Source: an uncultured Spirochaetales bacterium
GTDB taxonomy: Bacteria > Spirochaetota > Spirochaetia > Sphaerochaetales > Sphaerochaetaceae
Length of the DNA: 64,000 nucleotides
Assembly (NCBI GenBank): GCA_949293595.1
Contig: CASFDW010000006.1
Coordinates: 34,423 to 98,422 of the forward strand
Direction: 5' to 3'
Shown: piece by piece, positions 33,556 to 42,276 of the stretch
Layout: each line of letters begins with the position of its first letter
How positions within the stretch are numbered: the first letter of the stretch is position 1
The notes under the pieces: model-generated
The model's input: only the letters and a program-made list of their open reading frames with translations
Told to the model about the DNA's origin: nothing
Databases searched by the model: none
Made by a program: the position numbers and the translations under genes

Positions 33556-34089
33556 ATGAGATTCTTGGTATTTTCCGACATACACGGCTGTGCCGACAGC
33601 GCTTCGTTCATCGTAAGGAAGACAGAGGAGACGGAACCGGACAGGATCCTGATACTCGGGGATGTCCTTTATCACGGACCTAGGAACGACGTTCCGGAGA
33701 ACTACAGCCCGAAGGACGTGATAAGTGAGCTTGGGAAGGTCGCGGACAGGATAATATGCGTAAGAGGCAACTGCGAGGCCGAGGTGGACCAGATGGTCCT
33801 TCCTTTTCCGTGCATGAGCGAACAGGCCATGATATTCGCCGACGGTGCATCGATATTCATGACACACGGGCACATATACACACCCGACAACCGCCCCAGG
33901 ACAGGATACACCCATTTCTTCTCCGGGCACACCCATCTGAGGGTGCTTGACAGGAAGGACGGGATAACATTCCTGAACCCGGGCTCCATATCCATACCGA
34001 AAGGCGGACAGGAGAGGTCCTATGCGGTCTGGAACGATGGCAGGATAGGTATTTTCTCAATCAACGGGAAGCTTCTTTCGGAAATGTGA
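33556..34089 (+). CDS. yfcE: YfcE-type metallophosphodiesterase
   Basis: A 177-residue calcineurin-like phosphodiesterase of the YfcE/MJ0936 family. All metal motifs are present in order: FSDIHG, ILGDVLYHG, RGNCEAEVD, FMTHGHIY and FSGHTHLRVL. YfcE acts on small phosphodiesters in vitro with Mn or Ni; the physiological substrate is not known. The start is fixed by a leaderless promoter. Its 3' end overlaps the end of the convergent histidine-kinase gene by 29 bases. Confidence 0.88.
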   Translation: MRFLVFSDIHGCADSASFIVRKTEETEPDRILILGDVLYHGPRNDVPENYSPKDVISELGKVADRIICVRGNCEAEVDQMVLPFPCMSEQAMIFADGASIFMTHGHIYTPDNRPRTGYTHFFSGHTHLRVLDRKDGITFLNPGSISIPKGGQERSYAVWNDGRIGIFSINGKLLSEM

Positions 34090-35608
34090 GGGTTACGGAG
34101 ACGAAGCCGTCCTCCTCGTCGATCTGCACAGATCCGTCATGGATCTCCATGATCTGATAGACGATCGGAAGTCCGAGTCCCGAACCGCCCTGGTGTCTCG
34201 AGCTGTCGCCCCTGGCCCAAGGCTCGAAGAACTGCGGACGCGGAGACGGCAGGCTTCCCCTGTTGCTGATCCGCATCACAACGGAACCACCCCCGTCCAT
34301 GACCTTCCAGATTATCCGGCTTCCGGCCGGAGAATATTCCTCTGCGTTGTTGACTATCTCGGTAAGGGCCCTCTTGGCAAGGTTGAAGTCGGCATAGAGG
34401 GAAAGCGCAGCCGAGCATTCGAAGCTGCAGTTCGTCTTACCCTGAAGCACGGCATCCGCAAGATCGTATACATCGATGGACCTCATCTGGATGTCCGGTT
34501 TGTCACCCACAAGGTTGGAATAATAGGAAACCGACGCAATACGTTCCATAAGCGTGTCGTTCTCCTTCTTCAATGCCTTGATCAGGTCCTTGTCGATATT
34601 GAAAAGACCGTCGTCTGCGCCGGAAAGCAATATGTTCATGCTCGTGACAGGCGTGTTGAGGTCATGGGAAATGTTCTTGAACCATTCGCGCCTCGACTGC
34701 TGATGACGCTCAAGATCACGTCCGAGCTGCATTATGCTGTCTGATATGCCCCTGAGCTCGTTGATCTTGAACTCATCCTTGTCAACATGTATGTCGTACT
34801 CGCCGTTCGCAAGCCCGCTGAGCGCATACTGGATGTTCCTGATATGGCGGGCATTGCGTTTGGAAATGAAATATCCCGCGACCAAGGCTATCAGTATGGC
34901 GATGGGCAGGAAATAGAAGAACACCCTGGTGGTGTTGTGGATGATCATGTATGTGGGGCCGTACACATCGAGGTCGTATACGAGGATATCGACGTAACCA
35001 TAAACGTTTCCATTATTGAGAAACCTTATGGTTCCGGCTATATCTCCGGCGCTGATGACCGACGGAAGCTTCACATCCACATAGCCGGTCTCTTCTGACG
35101 GGATTATCGAAAAACCGTCGATGACGATTTCCCTCCCCTCGACATGACTCGAGAGATCTATGGTGTAGGCCGGCCGCCTCACGTCCTCGACATGGTATTC
35201 ACGGGTGGTGTTCACAGAAATGGAAAAAGTCTTCGGCAGCACAATCCGGCCTCCGAAGGAATCATTGTCCAGGCTTCCCGAATCCTGAAGCTGCGGAATA
35301 TATTCGCCACGGCTGGAGGAACCGATGGAGATGCTGACATCCCCGACGTCGTCCCTTATCAGAAGCCCCGAAACACGGTCGGGCGCGCTTGATATGAGAT
35401 AGGACATGAGATCTGCAAGCGAGATATCCCCCTCCTTGCTGGCGATATTCTCCTCCAGTGATCCGACATACGCCTCAAAAACCTCTTGCTTCCATGATTT
35501 CTGCAACGACAGCACGGACGCGAAAAGAATCAGCGTCTGGGCTGTCATCACACAGACAGTTATCAACACGATGGAAAAAAGAAGCCTGAGATATATGTTT
35601 CTCATCAT
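34061..35608 (-). CDS. Membrane sensor histidine kinase
   Basis: A 515-residue sensor kinase. A first membrane helix (LRLLFSIVLITVCVMTAQTL) and a second (FFYFLPIAILIALVAGYFIS) bracket an extracytoplasmic sensor of about 220 residues. HAMP follows, then the His box WFKNISHDLNTPVTSMN, N box ALTEIVNNAEEYS and G box GSGLGLPIVYQIMEIHDG. It should phosphorylate the adjacent OmpR-type regulator; the start overlaps the regulator stop (ATGATGA region at 35605-35608). The stimulus is unknown. Confidence 0.9.
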   Translation of the reverse strand: MMRNIYLRLLFSIVLITVCVMTAQTLILFASVLSLQKSWKQEVFEAYVGSLEENIASKEGDISLADLMSYLISSAPDRVSGLLIRDDVGDVSISIGSSSRGEYIPQLQDSGSLDNDSFGGRIVLPKTFSISVNTTREYHVEDVRRPAYTIDLSSHVEGREIVIDGFSIIPSEETGYVDVKLPSVISAGDIAGTIRFLNNGNVYGYVDILVYDLDVYGPTYMIIHNTTRVFFYFLPIAILIALVAGYFISKRNARHIRNIQYALSGLANGEYDIHVDKDEFKINELRGISDSIMQLGRDLERHQQSRREWFKNISHDLNTPVTSMNILLSGADDGLFNIDKDLIKALKKENDTLMERIASVSYYSNLVGDKPDIQMRSIDVYDLADAVLQGKTNCSFECSAALSLYADFNLAKRALTEIVNNAEEYSPAGSRIIWKVMDGGGSVVMRISNRGSLPSPRPQFFEPWARGDSSRHQGGSGLGLPIVYQIMEIHDGSVQIDEEDGFVSVTLTFPKEASR

Positions 35609-36300
35609 TGGTCCGCTCTCTTTCCTGCAAACCTGTATCCATAGCCCCTTACGGTCTCGATCCATCCGTCACCCTTGAGCTTGGCACGGATGTTCTTGAT
35701 GTGCGTGTCGACGACACGCTCGTAGCTTTCAAAACTGTAATCGAAGCATTCGTCCAGGATCTGGCTCCTGGAAATGAGGTTCGGACTGTTCGATGCCAGA
35801 TACGCCACGATCCTCCATTCGGCCGCAGTAAGCTGGACCTCCTCGTCATCGATCGTCAGCTTGTGCTCGTCCTCGTCGATGACAAGGACGGAATCGGCAA
35901 GGCTGTACCTCTTGCATTCGGAATCCTTCCCATTGTCATCAACACGTCGGAAAAGCGCCTGGACCCTCAGAACAAGCTCCTTGGGGCTGAAAGGCTTTGT
36001 GATATAGTCGTCGCAACCGAGCTCGAAACCCAATATCCTGTCGGACTCGTCGATACGTGCGGTCATGAAAATTATCGGAAGCCTGGGCCATTTCGCCCTG
36101 ATCTCCTTGACAAAATTGAATCCATCCCCGTCGGGCAGCATGACATCCTGGATGAGCATGTCGGGAACCTGCTTCTTAAAAGCCTCCCTTGCGCTCTCCA
36201 GGTTTCCGCAGCCTTCGGCGGTGAACCCCGAAAGTCCCAGGTACTGGACTACACCGTTTCTTATCACATCGTGGTCTTCGACAACATATATCAACTTCAT
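35605..36300 (-). CDS. OmpR/PhoB-family response regulator
   Basis: A 231-residue two-component regulator. The receiver domain has VVEDHDVIRNG (acidic pair), the phospho-acceptor in MLIQDVMLPDGDGF, the switch Thr in FMTARIDES and the Lys in DYITKPFSPKEL. The winged-helix output domain ends ETVRGYGYRFAGK. It pairs with the kinase gene just downstream. It starts leaderless, 7 bases after TAATAT. Targets cannot be inferred. Confidence 0.92.
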   Translation of the reverse strand: MKLIYVVEDHDVIRNGVVQYLGLSGFTAEGCGNLESAREAFKKQVPDMLIQDVMLPDGDGFNFVKEIRAKWPRLPIIFMTARIDESDRILGFELGCDDYITKPFSPKELVLRVQALFRRVDDNGKDSECKRYSLADSVLVIDEDEHKLTIDDEEVQLTAAEWRIVAYLASNSPNLISRSQILDECFDYSFESYERVVDTHIKNIRAKLKGDGWIETVRGYGYRFAGKRADQ

Positions 36301-36307
36301 ATCATAT

Positions 36308-36336
36308 ATATTAGTTACGAAACGTGTTTAATTCAA
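36308..36336 (-). promoter_or_regulatory. Promoter of the two-component operon (leaderless)
   Basis: On the minus strand TTGAAT (36331-36336), 17 bases, TAATAT (36308-36313), then 7 bases to ATG at 36300; no Shine-Dalgarno. Confidence 0.75.
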
Positions 36337-36373
36337 AGGGAAAAAACAAACTACATCAAAACTCCAACTTGTA

Positions 36374-36402
36374 TTAACCACCATGTCGTTTTCTGATACA
36401 CT
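36374..36402 (+). promoter_or_regulatory. Promoter of the YoaK-like gene (near-leaderless)
   Basis: TTAACC (36374-36379), 17 bases, TACACT (36397-36402), then 9 bases to ATG at 36412; no Shine-Dalgarno. Confidence 0.6.
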
Positions 36403-36411
36403 TGCAAAAAA

Positions 36412-37113
36412 ATGTTCAAAGAATCACAGGAACCAGGACAGAGGTCGGAGGCCCTTCTCACAACGCTCATACTCACACTTTCGGGAGGGGCCCAGGATGC
36501 ATACTCGTACATCATCCGTGGAGGGGTTTTCGCAAACGCGCAGACAGGCAACATTGTGTTGCTGGCGGCAAATGCGGTATCAGGAAACCTTGCGGCCGTT
36601 CCACGTTATCTGATCCCGCTTGCCTCGTTCTCCCTCGGAATCCTCGTTGCCGAACTTGTGCGGCTCGGATTCAAAAATGCAAGAAAAATACATTGGAGGC
36701 AGCTGACGACGTCCGCAGAAGCCATCCTGCTGTTCATTGCAGCCTTCGTTCCGGAAGACCGCGGAAGCATGGCGAACGCGCTGATCTCCTTCTCTTGTGC
36801 CATGCAGGTCCAGGCATTCAGGAAAGTCAGGGGACAGGCATACGCCAGCACCATGTGCATAGGCAACATGCGTTCGGCGATGGACAACTGTGCGAAGCTG
36901 TTTTTCTTCAAGGAAAGAAAATATCTGGACAGGACATGCGGTTATCTGCTCATCATCCTGACATTCTGCATCGGTGCGGGAGCCGGAGCTTTCTTATGCC
37001 GGCACGCAGGAAGATATGCCATATGGCTGTCGGCCGCCCTGATGGCATCTGCCTGCCTTCTCATGAACAGGAAGCCGGACGCGGACGGAGGGACCACGAA
37101 GGCCGTGGAATGA
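36412..37113 (+). CDS. YoaK-like DUF1275 membrane protein
   Basis: A 233-residue integral membrane protein of the DUF1275/YoaK family. Signature features are the N-terminal SGGAQDAYSYIIRGGVFANAQTGNIVLLA and the later MQVQAFRKVRGQAYASTMCIGNMRSA, both typical of the family. About six hydrophobic helices are seen. The role is unknown; a small-molecule transporter has been suggested. It stands alone. Confidence 0.85.
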   Translation: MFKESQEPGQRSEALLTTLILTLSGGAQDAYSYIIRGGVFANAQTGNIVLLAANAVSGNLAAVPRYLIPLASFSLGILVAELVRLGFKNARKIHWRQLTTSAEAILLFIAAFVPEDRGSMANALISFSCAMQVQAFRKVRGQAYASTMCIGNMRSAMDNCAKLFFFKERKYLDRTCGYLLIILTFCIGAGAGAFLCRHAGRYAIWLSAALMASACLLMNRKPDADGGTTKAVE

Positions 37114-37125
37114 GCCGTCCCAGGT

Positions 37126-37156
37126 AAAAAAACAAGCCTGCCGGAATGGCAGGCTT
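37126..37156 (-). terminator. Terminator serving the rpsD side and YoaK-like gene
   Basis: Stem AAGCCTGCC (37134-37142) and GGCAGGCTT (37148-37156), loop GGAAT. A run of A on the left gives a T-run on the minus strand, so it likely ends the rpsD transcript about 130 bases after its stop. Nothing else is visible in 37157-37289. Confidence 0.75.
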
Positions 37157-37289
37157 ACTTTCAAATAGGGATACATCTTTTCCCAATTGAGGGCAGCCGT
37201 AGGAAAAGCCTGGACAATGATGCAAGTAGGGAATGCGCATCGTTGTCTCGATCCCCGTGTGGACCACCGGGCGTATCCCAGTAAAGAGG

Positions 37290-37883
37290 TTACTTCGAGT
37301 AGAACTCGACGACGAGCTGGTCGTTGACCTGTACAGGAATCTCGCTGCGCTCCGGCATCCTCACAAGCTTTCCGGAAAACTCCTCCTCATTCCTTTCGAA
37401 ATACGGAAGGTTGAAAGCGGGATGTCCGAGGAAACAGTTCCTGAACTGCTCGTTCTTCCTTGAAGCTTCCTTGAGGCTGATCACATCTCCAACCTGGATC
37501 TGGTATGAAGGAATGTCGATCTTCCTACCGTTGACAAGGATGTGTCCGTGGGAAACCAGCTGACGGGCAAGGCGGATCGAATTGCCGAAACCGATGCGGT
37601 ATACAGCATTGTCGAGCCTTCTCTCGAGAGAAATGACGAGTGCGTCACCTGTCATCAGGTTGCTCTTGAGAGCCTTCTCATAGTAGCGGTGAAGCTGCTT
37701 TTCGAGAATTCCATAGTATGCCTTGAGCTTCTGCTTCTCGGTCAGCTGTCTGGAATAGTCGGTAGGCTTCTTCCTCTTTGCGAATGCAGGACTACCTGCT
37801 CTGTTCATTGCTTTGGGGTGTCCACAGAAATTGACCCCAAGCCTTCTGCACTGTTTGAATCTAGGACTCATGTTTCTTGCCAT
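37290..37883 (-). CDS. rpsD: 30S ribosomal protein S4
   Basis: A 197-residue primary rRNA-binding protein of the small subunit. The S4 domain is visible ([36 protein letters not shown] in parts) and the N-terminus [21 protein letters not shown] is of the S4 type. Start ATG at 37883 follows GGAGGG. In many bacteria rpsD sits with rpoA; here it is alone with a strong promoter of its own, which fits spirochaete-like dispersal. Confidence 0.96.
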   Translation of the reverse strand: MARNMSPRFKQCRRLGVNFCGHPKAMNRAGSPAFAKRKKPTDYSRQLTEKQKLKAYYGILEKQLHRYYEKALKSNLMTGDALVISLERRLDNAVYRIGFGNSIRLARQLVSHGHILVNGRKIDIPSYQIQVGDVISLKEASRKNEQFRNCFLGHPAFNLPYFERNEEEFSGKLVRMPERSEIPVQVNDQLVVEFYSK

Positions 37884-37947
37884 AGATTTTTACCCTCCAG
37901 TAACATTAGTGTGCTTCAGGATTCGCCGGCACAAAGCCAGCTTGTAC

Positions 37948-37977
37948 AAAATAACGCCTAAGGGGGCCCCTTGTCAA
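37948..37977 (-). promoter_or_regulatory. rpsD promoter
   Basis: On the minus strand consensus TTGACA (37972-37977), 18 bases, TATTTT (37948-37953). The spacer contains the palindrome GGGGCCCC. It leaves a leader of about 60 bases, which could hold S4 autoregulation. Confidence 0.65.
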
Positions 37978-37991
37978 TAAGCTGGACCCTC

Positions 37992-39317
37992 TTAATTCCT
38001 TATATGTGAAAAAACAGCGGCGGAAACATCCCGGTCCTGGGCCCTGTATGCCGCGGCGATCCTCCTTATTCCCTCCTCAACGGATTCCTCGTCCCCGGAA
38101 TAGTTGATGCGCAGGCATTTGTCATAATGAGGATGGGGATACGGCCTGCCCTCCTCCTGCTCCTTGGAGCCGAAGAAAAAATACTCTCCGGGAACGGTTA
38201 TCACACCCGTTTTCTTCAACTCCGCGTAGAACTCCTTCGCAGGGATTCGCAGGCGGGGAAGATAAAGCCAGCAGAAGATCGAGCCCTCGATCCTGTGGTA
38301 CATGCATTCGAGACCGTCGAAGTATTTCCTTATCCAGCCTTCCGCCATCTCCTTCCTCCTCCTGTAGAAAGGCATGACATGCTCCCTGGCAAGACGAACC
38401 AGCCTGCCGCTGCCTATGAGGTCCTCGGCAAGGGCCTGTCCCATCGATCCGGAGGCCAGGGCGGCGATCGCGTTCAGGCCTGATATTGCGGACACGATTT
38501 CCTTTGATGCTATTATGATTCCTGTACGTATGGAAGGCAGGCCTATTTTCGAAAGGCTCATCGAAAGTATTATGTTCTCATTCCAAACAGGAGTGGCTTC
38601 GTCGATGAACACGATATCCGGAAACGGCAGGCCGTAGGCGTTGTCTATGATCAGTGGTACGGAATACCTCTTCGCCAGGACATCAAGCTCGTGTATCTCA
38701 TCGTCCGTGAGCACGTTGCCGGAAGGATTTGTCGGTCTGGAGACACAAATGGCGCCCACCTCCGGATGTTCGGCCATGTACGAGGAGACAGCCTCGATAT
38801 CCATGGTATATTTGAACGTATTATCACCGAAGACAGTGCACTTTGATGCGATGGAGACCATCGTCCCCTCTTCTATTCCTTGATCGGCATAACCGACATA
38901 CTCCGGCATCAACGGAAAAAGAATGGTCTTCTTCCTTCCGGAGGATGTGCCGGAAAACATATTGAAAAGATAAAACATCGCGCTCTGGCTTCCGTTCGTT
39001 ACCGCGACGTTGTCCCCGTCTATGTCCCAGCCGTACAGGTTCCTGAAATAGGTTGCGACGGTTTCGATGAAGGACATCCTGCCCTGCGGGCTGTCGTAGC
39101 GGCTGATGACATCCCCGAAAGCCCCGCAGGAGACGAGGGCCTCCATGCGCTCCATGTACGCCTTCTCGACTTCAGGCACGCGCGCCGGATTTCCACCGCC
39201 GAGAGGATAAGGCCTGATACCTTTGGCCAGCGGCTTGCCCAAATCATCCATCAATTGGAGTATTCCCGAGCCTCCGGTCAGCTTTTTTCCGAAATCTGTG
39301 AGTTCCATGGCACACAT
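37992..39317 (-). CDS. avtA: Valine-pyruvate transaminase AvtA-like
   Basis: A 441-residue fold-I PLP aminotransferase of the AvtA group, which moves amino groups between valine, alanine and their oxo acids. Hallmarks are GGGNPARVPEVEK near the start, VTNGSQSAMFYLFN, SRPTNPSGNVLTDDE, the Asp-x-x-Tyr segment IIDNAYGLPFPD, and the PLP lysine in ILSMSLSKIGLPSIRTGI. The start could be the ATG at 39317 or 39308; neither has a Shine-Dalgarno. Confidence 0.85.
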   Translation of the reverse strand: MCAMELTDFGKKLTGGSGILQLMDDLGKPLAKGIRPYPLGGGNPARVPEVEKAYMERMEALVSCGAFGDVISRYDSPQGRMSFIETVATYFRNLYGWDIDGDNVAVTNGSQSAMFYLFNMFSGTSSGRKKTILFPLMPEYVGYADQGIEEGTMVSIASKCTVFGDNTFKYTMDIEAVSSYMAEHPEVGAICVSRPTNPSGNVLTDDEIHELDVLAKRYSVPLIIDNAYGLPFPDIVFIDEATPVWNENIILSMSLSKIGLPSIRTGIIIASKEIVSAISGLNAIAALASGSMGQALAEDLIGSGRLVRLAREHVMPFYRRRKEMAEGWIRKYFDGLECMYHRIEGSIFCWLYLPRLRIPAKEFYAELKKTGVITVPGEYFFFGSKEQEEGRPYPHPHYDKCLRINYSGDEESVEEGIRRIAAAYRAQDRDVSAAVFSHIRN

Positions 39318-39356
39318 GATAGCCCAATAATGCGGTGATGTTAACAGAAGGGAATG

Positions 39357-39387
39357 AAAAACCGGACAGGAAAAGCATCCTGTCCGG
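39357..39387 (-). terminator. Terminator of trxA
   Basis: Nine-base perfect stem CCGGACAGG (39362-39370)/CCTGTCCGG (39379-39387), followed on the minus strand by TTTTC. Confidence 0.85.
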
Positions 39388-39414
39388 AGATTTCATGGGA
39401 GAGAAAAAACAAAT

Positions 39415-39723
39415 TCAGACCAGAAGCGCCTCGACCGCCGACTTCGGCCTGCCGCCGACCGTGACCGAAACAGTGCTCCCGTTCTTGATATACACCAATG
39501 TCGGGATGCTCATGACACCGTACTGCTGTGCAAGCGCCGGATTCTCATCTACATCCACCTTCACGATCTTCACCTCCGGATGGGATGAAGCCACCTGCTC
39601 CAGAACCGGAGCCAGCTGCCGGCACGGTCCGCACCATGTGGCAAAGAAATCGACAAGCACCGGCTTGTCCGAATCGAGGACAACCTCTTTGAAACGATCT
39701 TGGGAAATATGTTCGACACTCAT
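39415..39723 (-). CDS. trxA: Thioredoxin
   Basis: A 102-residue thioredoxin with the active site FFATWCGPCRQL and the cis-proline segment SIPTLVYIKNG. It reduces protein disulfides in the cytosol. ATG at 39723 is chosen because AAGGAG lies seven bases upstream; an ATG two codons earlier is too close to it. It lies about 80 bases downstream of a Crp/Fnr gene and may be cotranscribed with it. Confidence 0.95.
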   Translation of the reverse strand: MSVEHISQDRFKEVVLDSDKPVLVDFFATWCGPCRQLAPVLEQVASSHPEVKIVKVDVDENPALAQQYGVMSIPTLVYIKNGSTVSVTVGGRPKSAVEALLV

Positions 39724-39802
39724 ATGCATTCTCCTTGTTTTCTTTATCTACAACCTCAATATAATAAAAAAAAGAGGCACCGACAGTGACAAAATCACAA
39801 AA

Positions 39803-40471
39803 CTACCTAAGAGACTCCTCGGCCCTGCTTTCCAGCGCGGCCATGTCGGTTATGGCTATCTTCCCGCGGGTGAGGCGGACCTCCCCCTCCTTCTGCAGAT
39901 AGCCAAGCGTACGGCTTACAACCTCGCGCGCGGTCCCCAGATGCCTGGCCAGCTCCTCGTGTGTCAGCCCTATCGTATCAGAACCCGTTATACGGGCCTC
40001 GTCGACAAGAAGCGCGGCGAGACGTGTGTCCATCTTCTTGTTCAGTACCTGGTCCATCAGCCACATCACATCGCTCATCCGGGAGGAGATTATGTCGTTC
40101 ATGAATTTGAGGACATGGATGTTCCCGTCTGCCAGAGAGGAGAATATCTTGGTGGGAAGAAGCAGGATTTCCGTATCCTCAACGGCCTGGACATGCACGT
40201 CGAAATCAAGGTTCCTCATCATGCAGGAGGCGCTGAAGATGCATACGTCATGGGAAAACAGTCTGAAGAGGTTTATCTCCCGTCCGGCCTCGGTGAGGGC
40301 CGAGGCCTTGAGCTGTCCCGAAACCACCACTATCAGTCCGCTGCATTCATCTGCGGTATGGACAACATCCCCGCTGGCGAACGACAATTCCCGCAGTCCC
40401 GCACGCACCCTCACCTTCTCAATTTCATCAAGCCCCTTGAAAAAGGGAATGTATTCGTTCAGATCGACCAT
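39803..40471 (-). CDS. Crp/Fnr-family transcriptional regulator
   Basis: A 222-residue regulator: an N-terminal cyclic-nucleotide-type beta roll (FASGDVVHTADECSGLIVVVSGQLK) and a C-terminal winged helix with LTHEELARHLGTAREVVSRTLGYLQKEG. It has Cys residues (ECSG, CIFSASCMM) but not the Fnr N-terminal Fe-S spacing. It resembles regulators found next to thioredoxin genes in anaerobes. It starts leaderless. The effector is not evident. Confidence 0.88.
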   Translation of the reverse strand: MVDLNEYIPFFKGLDEIEKVRVRAGLRELSFASGDVVHTADECSGLIVVVSGQLKASALTEAGREINLFRLFSHDVCIFSASCMMRNLDFDVHVQAVEDTEILLLPTKIFSSLADGNIHVLKFMNDIISSRMSDVMWLMDQVLNKKMDTRLAALLVDEARITGSDTIGLTHEELARHLGTAREVVSRTLGYLQKEGEVRLTRGKIAITDMAALESRAEESLR

Positions 40472-40477
40472 AGGAAA

Positions 40478-40483
40478 AATATA
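40478..40483 (-). promoter_or_regulatory. -10 box of the Crp/Fnr gene (leaderless)
   Basis: On the minus strand TATATT ends 6 bases before ATG at 40471; no Shine-Dalgarno. The -35 region is poor, which would fit activator dependence. Confidence 0.5.
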
Positions 40484-40534
40484 ACATCAAAGACGGGGTG
40501 AATGGAAACGTATCCGGAAAAAAATCTTTTTCCT

Positions 40535-40563
40535 TTGCATATGGACCGGATGGGATATAGAAT
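40535..40563 (+). promoter_or_regulatory. Promoter of the GH2 gene (leaderless)
   Basis: TTGCAT (40535-40540), 17 bases, TAGAAT (40558-40563), then 6 bases to ATG at 40570; no Shine-Dalgarno. Confidence 0.7.
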
Positions 40564-40569
40564 CGTCCT

Positions 40570-42276
40570 ATGGAAAGACTGCCACACGACGAGTATCCGC
40601 GTCCGCAGATGAGACGGGAAGGATGGACAAACCTCAACGGATACTGGGATTTCTCCTCCACCAAGGACGGGAGGGAGGAGTATTCGGAAAAGATCCTGGT
40701 TCCATTTCCTCCCGAGAGCGCAAAGAGCGGGATCGGCCGCATGACGATGCCGGACGACGTGCTGTGGTACCGCAGGGCCGTCCATGTTGAGAAAAAGGAG
40801 GATACGCGCATACTGCTCCATTTCCTGGCGGTGGACCACGCCTGCGATGTTTTCATCGATGAAAGGAGGATCGCCCATCATGAAGGGGGCTACCTGCCGT
40901 TTTCCACGGACATAACAGAGAGCATCGGCAAAAACGGCTTCATGCTCCGGGTGAGGGTCACGGACCCGAGCGACAGCATGGCTCAGCCACGGGGCAAGCA
41001 GTGCCTGAAACCCGCAAGGATATGGTATACTCCGTTTTCCGGCATATGGCAGGATGTGTGGATGGAGGAGGTCCCGGAATACCATGTCGTGAACATACTC
41101 TCCGTTCCAAACTACGACGAAGCATGCGTGTCTGTGACCGTCAAGACCAACAAGGCGGAAACGGAAGAGGCCGTCATGCTTATCGAAGGCAGAAGAATCG
41201 GCATCAGGACAAACCTTGCGAACAACATACCGCTTCTGGAAAAAAGGGCGTGGTCACCCGAGGATCCATATCTATACAGCTTCAAGATAGTGTACGGCCG
41301 TGACGAGGTATGCTCGTATTTCGGGCTTCGTAAATTCTCTGTCAAAACCGATGGTAGCGGGTTCAAAAGGCTTTTTTTGAACAACAGGCCTTATTTCCAC
41401 CACGGCGTCCTGGACCAGGGATACTGGAAGGACGGGCTCTCCACACCTCCTGACGACGACTCGATGATAAGGGACATCACCGAAATGAAGGAGATGGGGT
41501 TCAACACGATACGCAAGCACATCAAGATCGAATGTCCGAGATGGTATTACCATGCGGACCGGCTCGGGATGCTTGTCTGGCAGGACATTCCGAACGGCGG
41601 GGGAAGATACAAAGCATCGGTGGTCACCGCCCCGCTCTTCATCGGCTCCTTCCTGTCCGACCGGAGGCACAGGAGGCTGTTCGCAAGGCAGGACAGGAAT
41701 GAAAGGGAGGCCTTCGTATCATTCACGCTTGACGTGGTCGCACATCTGCTCGGCTGCACATCGGTATGCATGTGGGTGCTTTTCAACGAGGGTTGGGGAC
41801 AATTCGATTCAGCGGATCTCAAGGCGCGTGTCGAGGCCCTCGACAGCACTAGGACGATAGACCACGCATCAGGATGGCATGACCAGGGAATCGGGGATTT
41901 TTCCTCCCGCCACGTGTATTTCAGGCCGTTCAGGATGGGCAGGGACAAAAGATGTGCGATCCTGTCCGAGTTCGGGGGGTTCGGACTGGATGGCGAGGAT
42001 GCGGAAGGCCGCAAAAAGTTCACCTACAAGGACAGCAGGGATGGCAGGCATCTGACGGAAAGCATCGTGCGCCTCTACGAAAGGGACGTCGTCGGCAATA
42101 TCCCAAAAGGTCTCTCGGCATCCATATACACGCAGCTCTCGGATGTGGAACAGGAAAAAAACGGCCTCCTTTCGTATGACCGGAAATCGGTCAAGGTCGA
42201 GAAGGAGGCCTTGAGAAGGATCAGGGACCTGATCGATCAGACATTGAATTTGAAGAACATTATGTCCCCGTCCTGA
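40570..42276 (+). CDS. Glycoside hydrolase family 2 enzyme
   Basis: A 568-residue cytosolic glycosidase. Order: jelly-roll sugar-binding domain (LNGYWDFSS to IWYTPFSGIWQDVWME), immunoglobulin-like domain, and TIM barrel from about residue 280 (GFNTIRKHIKIECPRWYYHADRLGMLVWQDIP in parts). The acid/base Glu is in LFNEGWGQFD and the nucleophile Glu in ILSEFGGFG. It lacks the large C-terminal domains of LacZ. Beta-galactosidase, beta-mannosidase or beta-glucuronidase are possible. No signal peptide is seen. Its 3' end overlaps the convergent ychF by 40 bases. Confidence 0.85.
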   Translation: MERLPHDEYPRPQMRREGWTNLNGYWDFSSTKDGREEYSEKILVPFPPESAKSGIGRMTMPDDVLWYRRAVHVEKKEDTRILLHFLAVDHACDVFIDERRIAHHEGGYLPFSTDITESIGKNGFMLRVRVTDPSDSMAQPRGKQCLKPARIWYTPFSGIWQDVWMEEVPEYHVVNILSVPNYDEACVSVTVKTNKAETEEAVMLIEGRRIGIRTNLANNIPLLEKRAWSPEDPYLYSFKIVYGRDEVCSYFGLRKFSVKTDGSGFKRLFLNNRPYFHHGVLDQGYWKDGLSTPPDDDSMIRDITEMKEMGFNTIRKHIKIECPRWYYHADRLGMLVWQDIPNGGGRYKASVVTAPLFIGSFLSDRRHRRLFARQDRNEREAFVSFTLDVVAHLLGCTSVCMWVLFNEGWGQFDSADLKARVEALDSTRTIDHASGWHDQGIGDFSSRHVYFRPFRMGRDKRCAILSEFGGFGLDGEDAEGRKKFTYKDSRDGRHLTESIVRLYERDVVGNIPKGLSASIYTQLSDVEQEKNGLLSYDRKSVKVEKEALRRIRDLIDQTLNLKNIMSPS

